A DNA stretch of 5,682 nucleotides from JBLNCE01 sp050260415. Its GTDB lineage: Bacteria; Bacillota; UBA4882; JAAYXC01. The stretch covers positions 1 to 5,682 of the forward strand of contig JBLNCE010000112.1 in NCBI GenBank assembly GCA_050260415.1. The letters run 5' to 3'. Below, piece after piece: positions 5,556-5,682 of the stretch (its first letter is position 1; each line of letters opens with the position of its first letter). Both the position numbers and the translations under genes were made by a program. Below the pieces are notes generated by a model, which was not told the origin of the DNA, searched no databases, and saw only the letters and a program-made list of their open reading frames with translations.

Positions 5556-5682
5556 TCAATCCTCCGCGGCATCCCCATCCGCGTCACCGCGTAATAACAA
5601 ATTCTCTATCATCGTCGCGACCTCGTCGGCGCTCAGACCCGTTACCTCACCGAAACGGCTGGAAGAGAGCGCATCCGAGAGC
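5556..5682 (-). CDS. C-terminal end of an unidentified protein, cut by the right window edge
   Basis: The minus-strand frame is open from the window edge to the TGA 5556-5558, giving 41 residues that start LSDALSSSRFGEVTGLSADE and end in an acidic tail, DADGDAAED. G or C is frequent at third codon positions and the peptide looks protein-like. The middle (SRFGEVTGLSADEVATMIEN) could be a helix-turn-helix or small helical domain, but I cannot name a family. The stop lies 36 bases before the start of the cysteine-motif gene, so the two may have been cotranscribed. Confidence 0.45.
   Translation of the reverse strand, partial: LSDALSSSRFGEVTGLSADEVATMIENLLLRGDADGDAAED

Noticed and set aside
5437..5556. 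39-codon minus-strand frame starting at an ATG that overlaps the TGA 5556-5558
   Set aside because: Its peptide (MRDATPWCRMWSYG...) resembles nothing I know, and it overlaps the cysteine-motif gene, which has the clear family pattern.
1..5682. CRISPR array, tRNA or rRNA gene, or insertion sequence
   Set aside because: No regularly spaced direct repeats, cloverleaf-like segment, rRNA signature or transposase-like protein was seen on either strand.

Overview
This is a GC-rich bacterial window whose compact operon-style genes have Shine-Dalgarno sites (GAAGGG, AGGAG, GGAGG) at ordinary spacing. It holds three intact genes, and most of the space around them is taken up by gene remnants. The phylum cannot be fixed from the sequence. 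ThuA and Gfo/Idh genes, an endonuclease Q-helicase fusion and SPFH proteins occur together in several soil and subsurface lineages, so I leave the taxon open.

Left part (1-1056, mostly plus strand). An intact ThuA-domain gene (150-812) is followed, with a 4-base GTGA overlap, by the C-terminal tail of a Gfo/Idh/MocA oxidoreductase (809-1056). The tail carries an in-frame stop and a frameshift. ThuA and Gfo/Idh proteins are classic partners in sugar catabolism, so this looks like a sugar-use operon that has lost its dehydrogenase. At the extreme left edge, on the minus strand, a dozen residues resemble the last helix of an AraC-family regulator, possibly the divergent regulator that lost its front end.

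Middle (1065-2071, minus strand). A HAD-superfamily phosphatase of the Gph type (1071-1715, probable TTG start) faces the ThuA gene. Between it and the large gene lies about 320 bases reading as the C-terminal part of an SPFH/flotillin-like membrane-scaffold protein. It carries two apparent compensating indels.

Right part (2086-5682, minus strand). The main feature is a 1083-residue protein that joins a complete endonuclease Q module (PHP metal site plus zinc ribbon) to a complete UvrD/PcrA-type superfamily 1 helicase. Two sequences of the sliding-clamp-binding type (QVSLF at the module junction and QQGLF at the very end) suggest a lesion-nicking and unwinding repair enzyme that works on the clamp. 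Upstream of it are a short, apparently frameshifted gene with a YCDRWYERC cysteine motif (5354-5519) and the end of an unidentified gene that runs off the right edge (5556-5682).

The most interesting system is the EndoQ-UvrD fusion. The second theme is that almost every gap holds the tail of a recognisable gene, which means either real genome decay or indel errors in the assembly.
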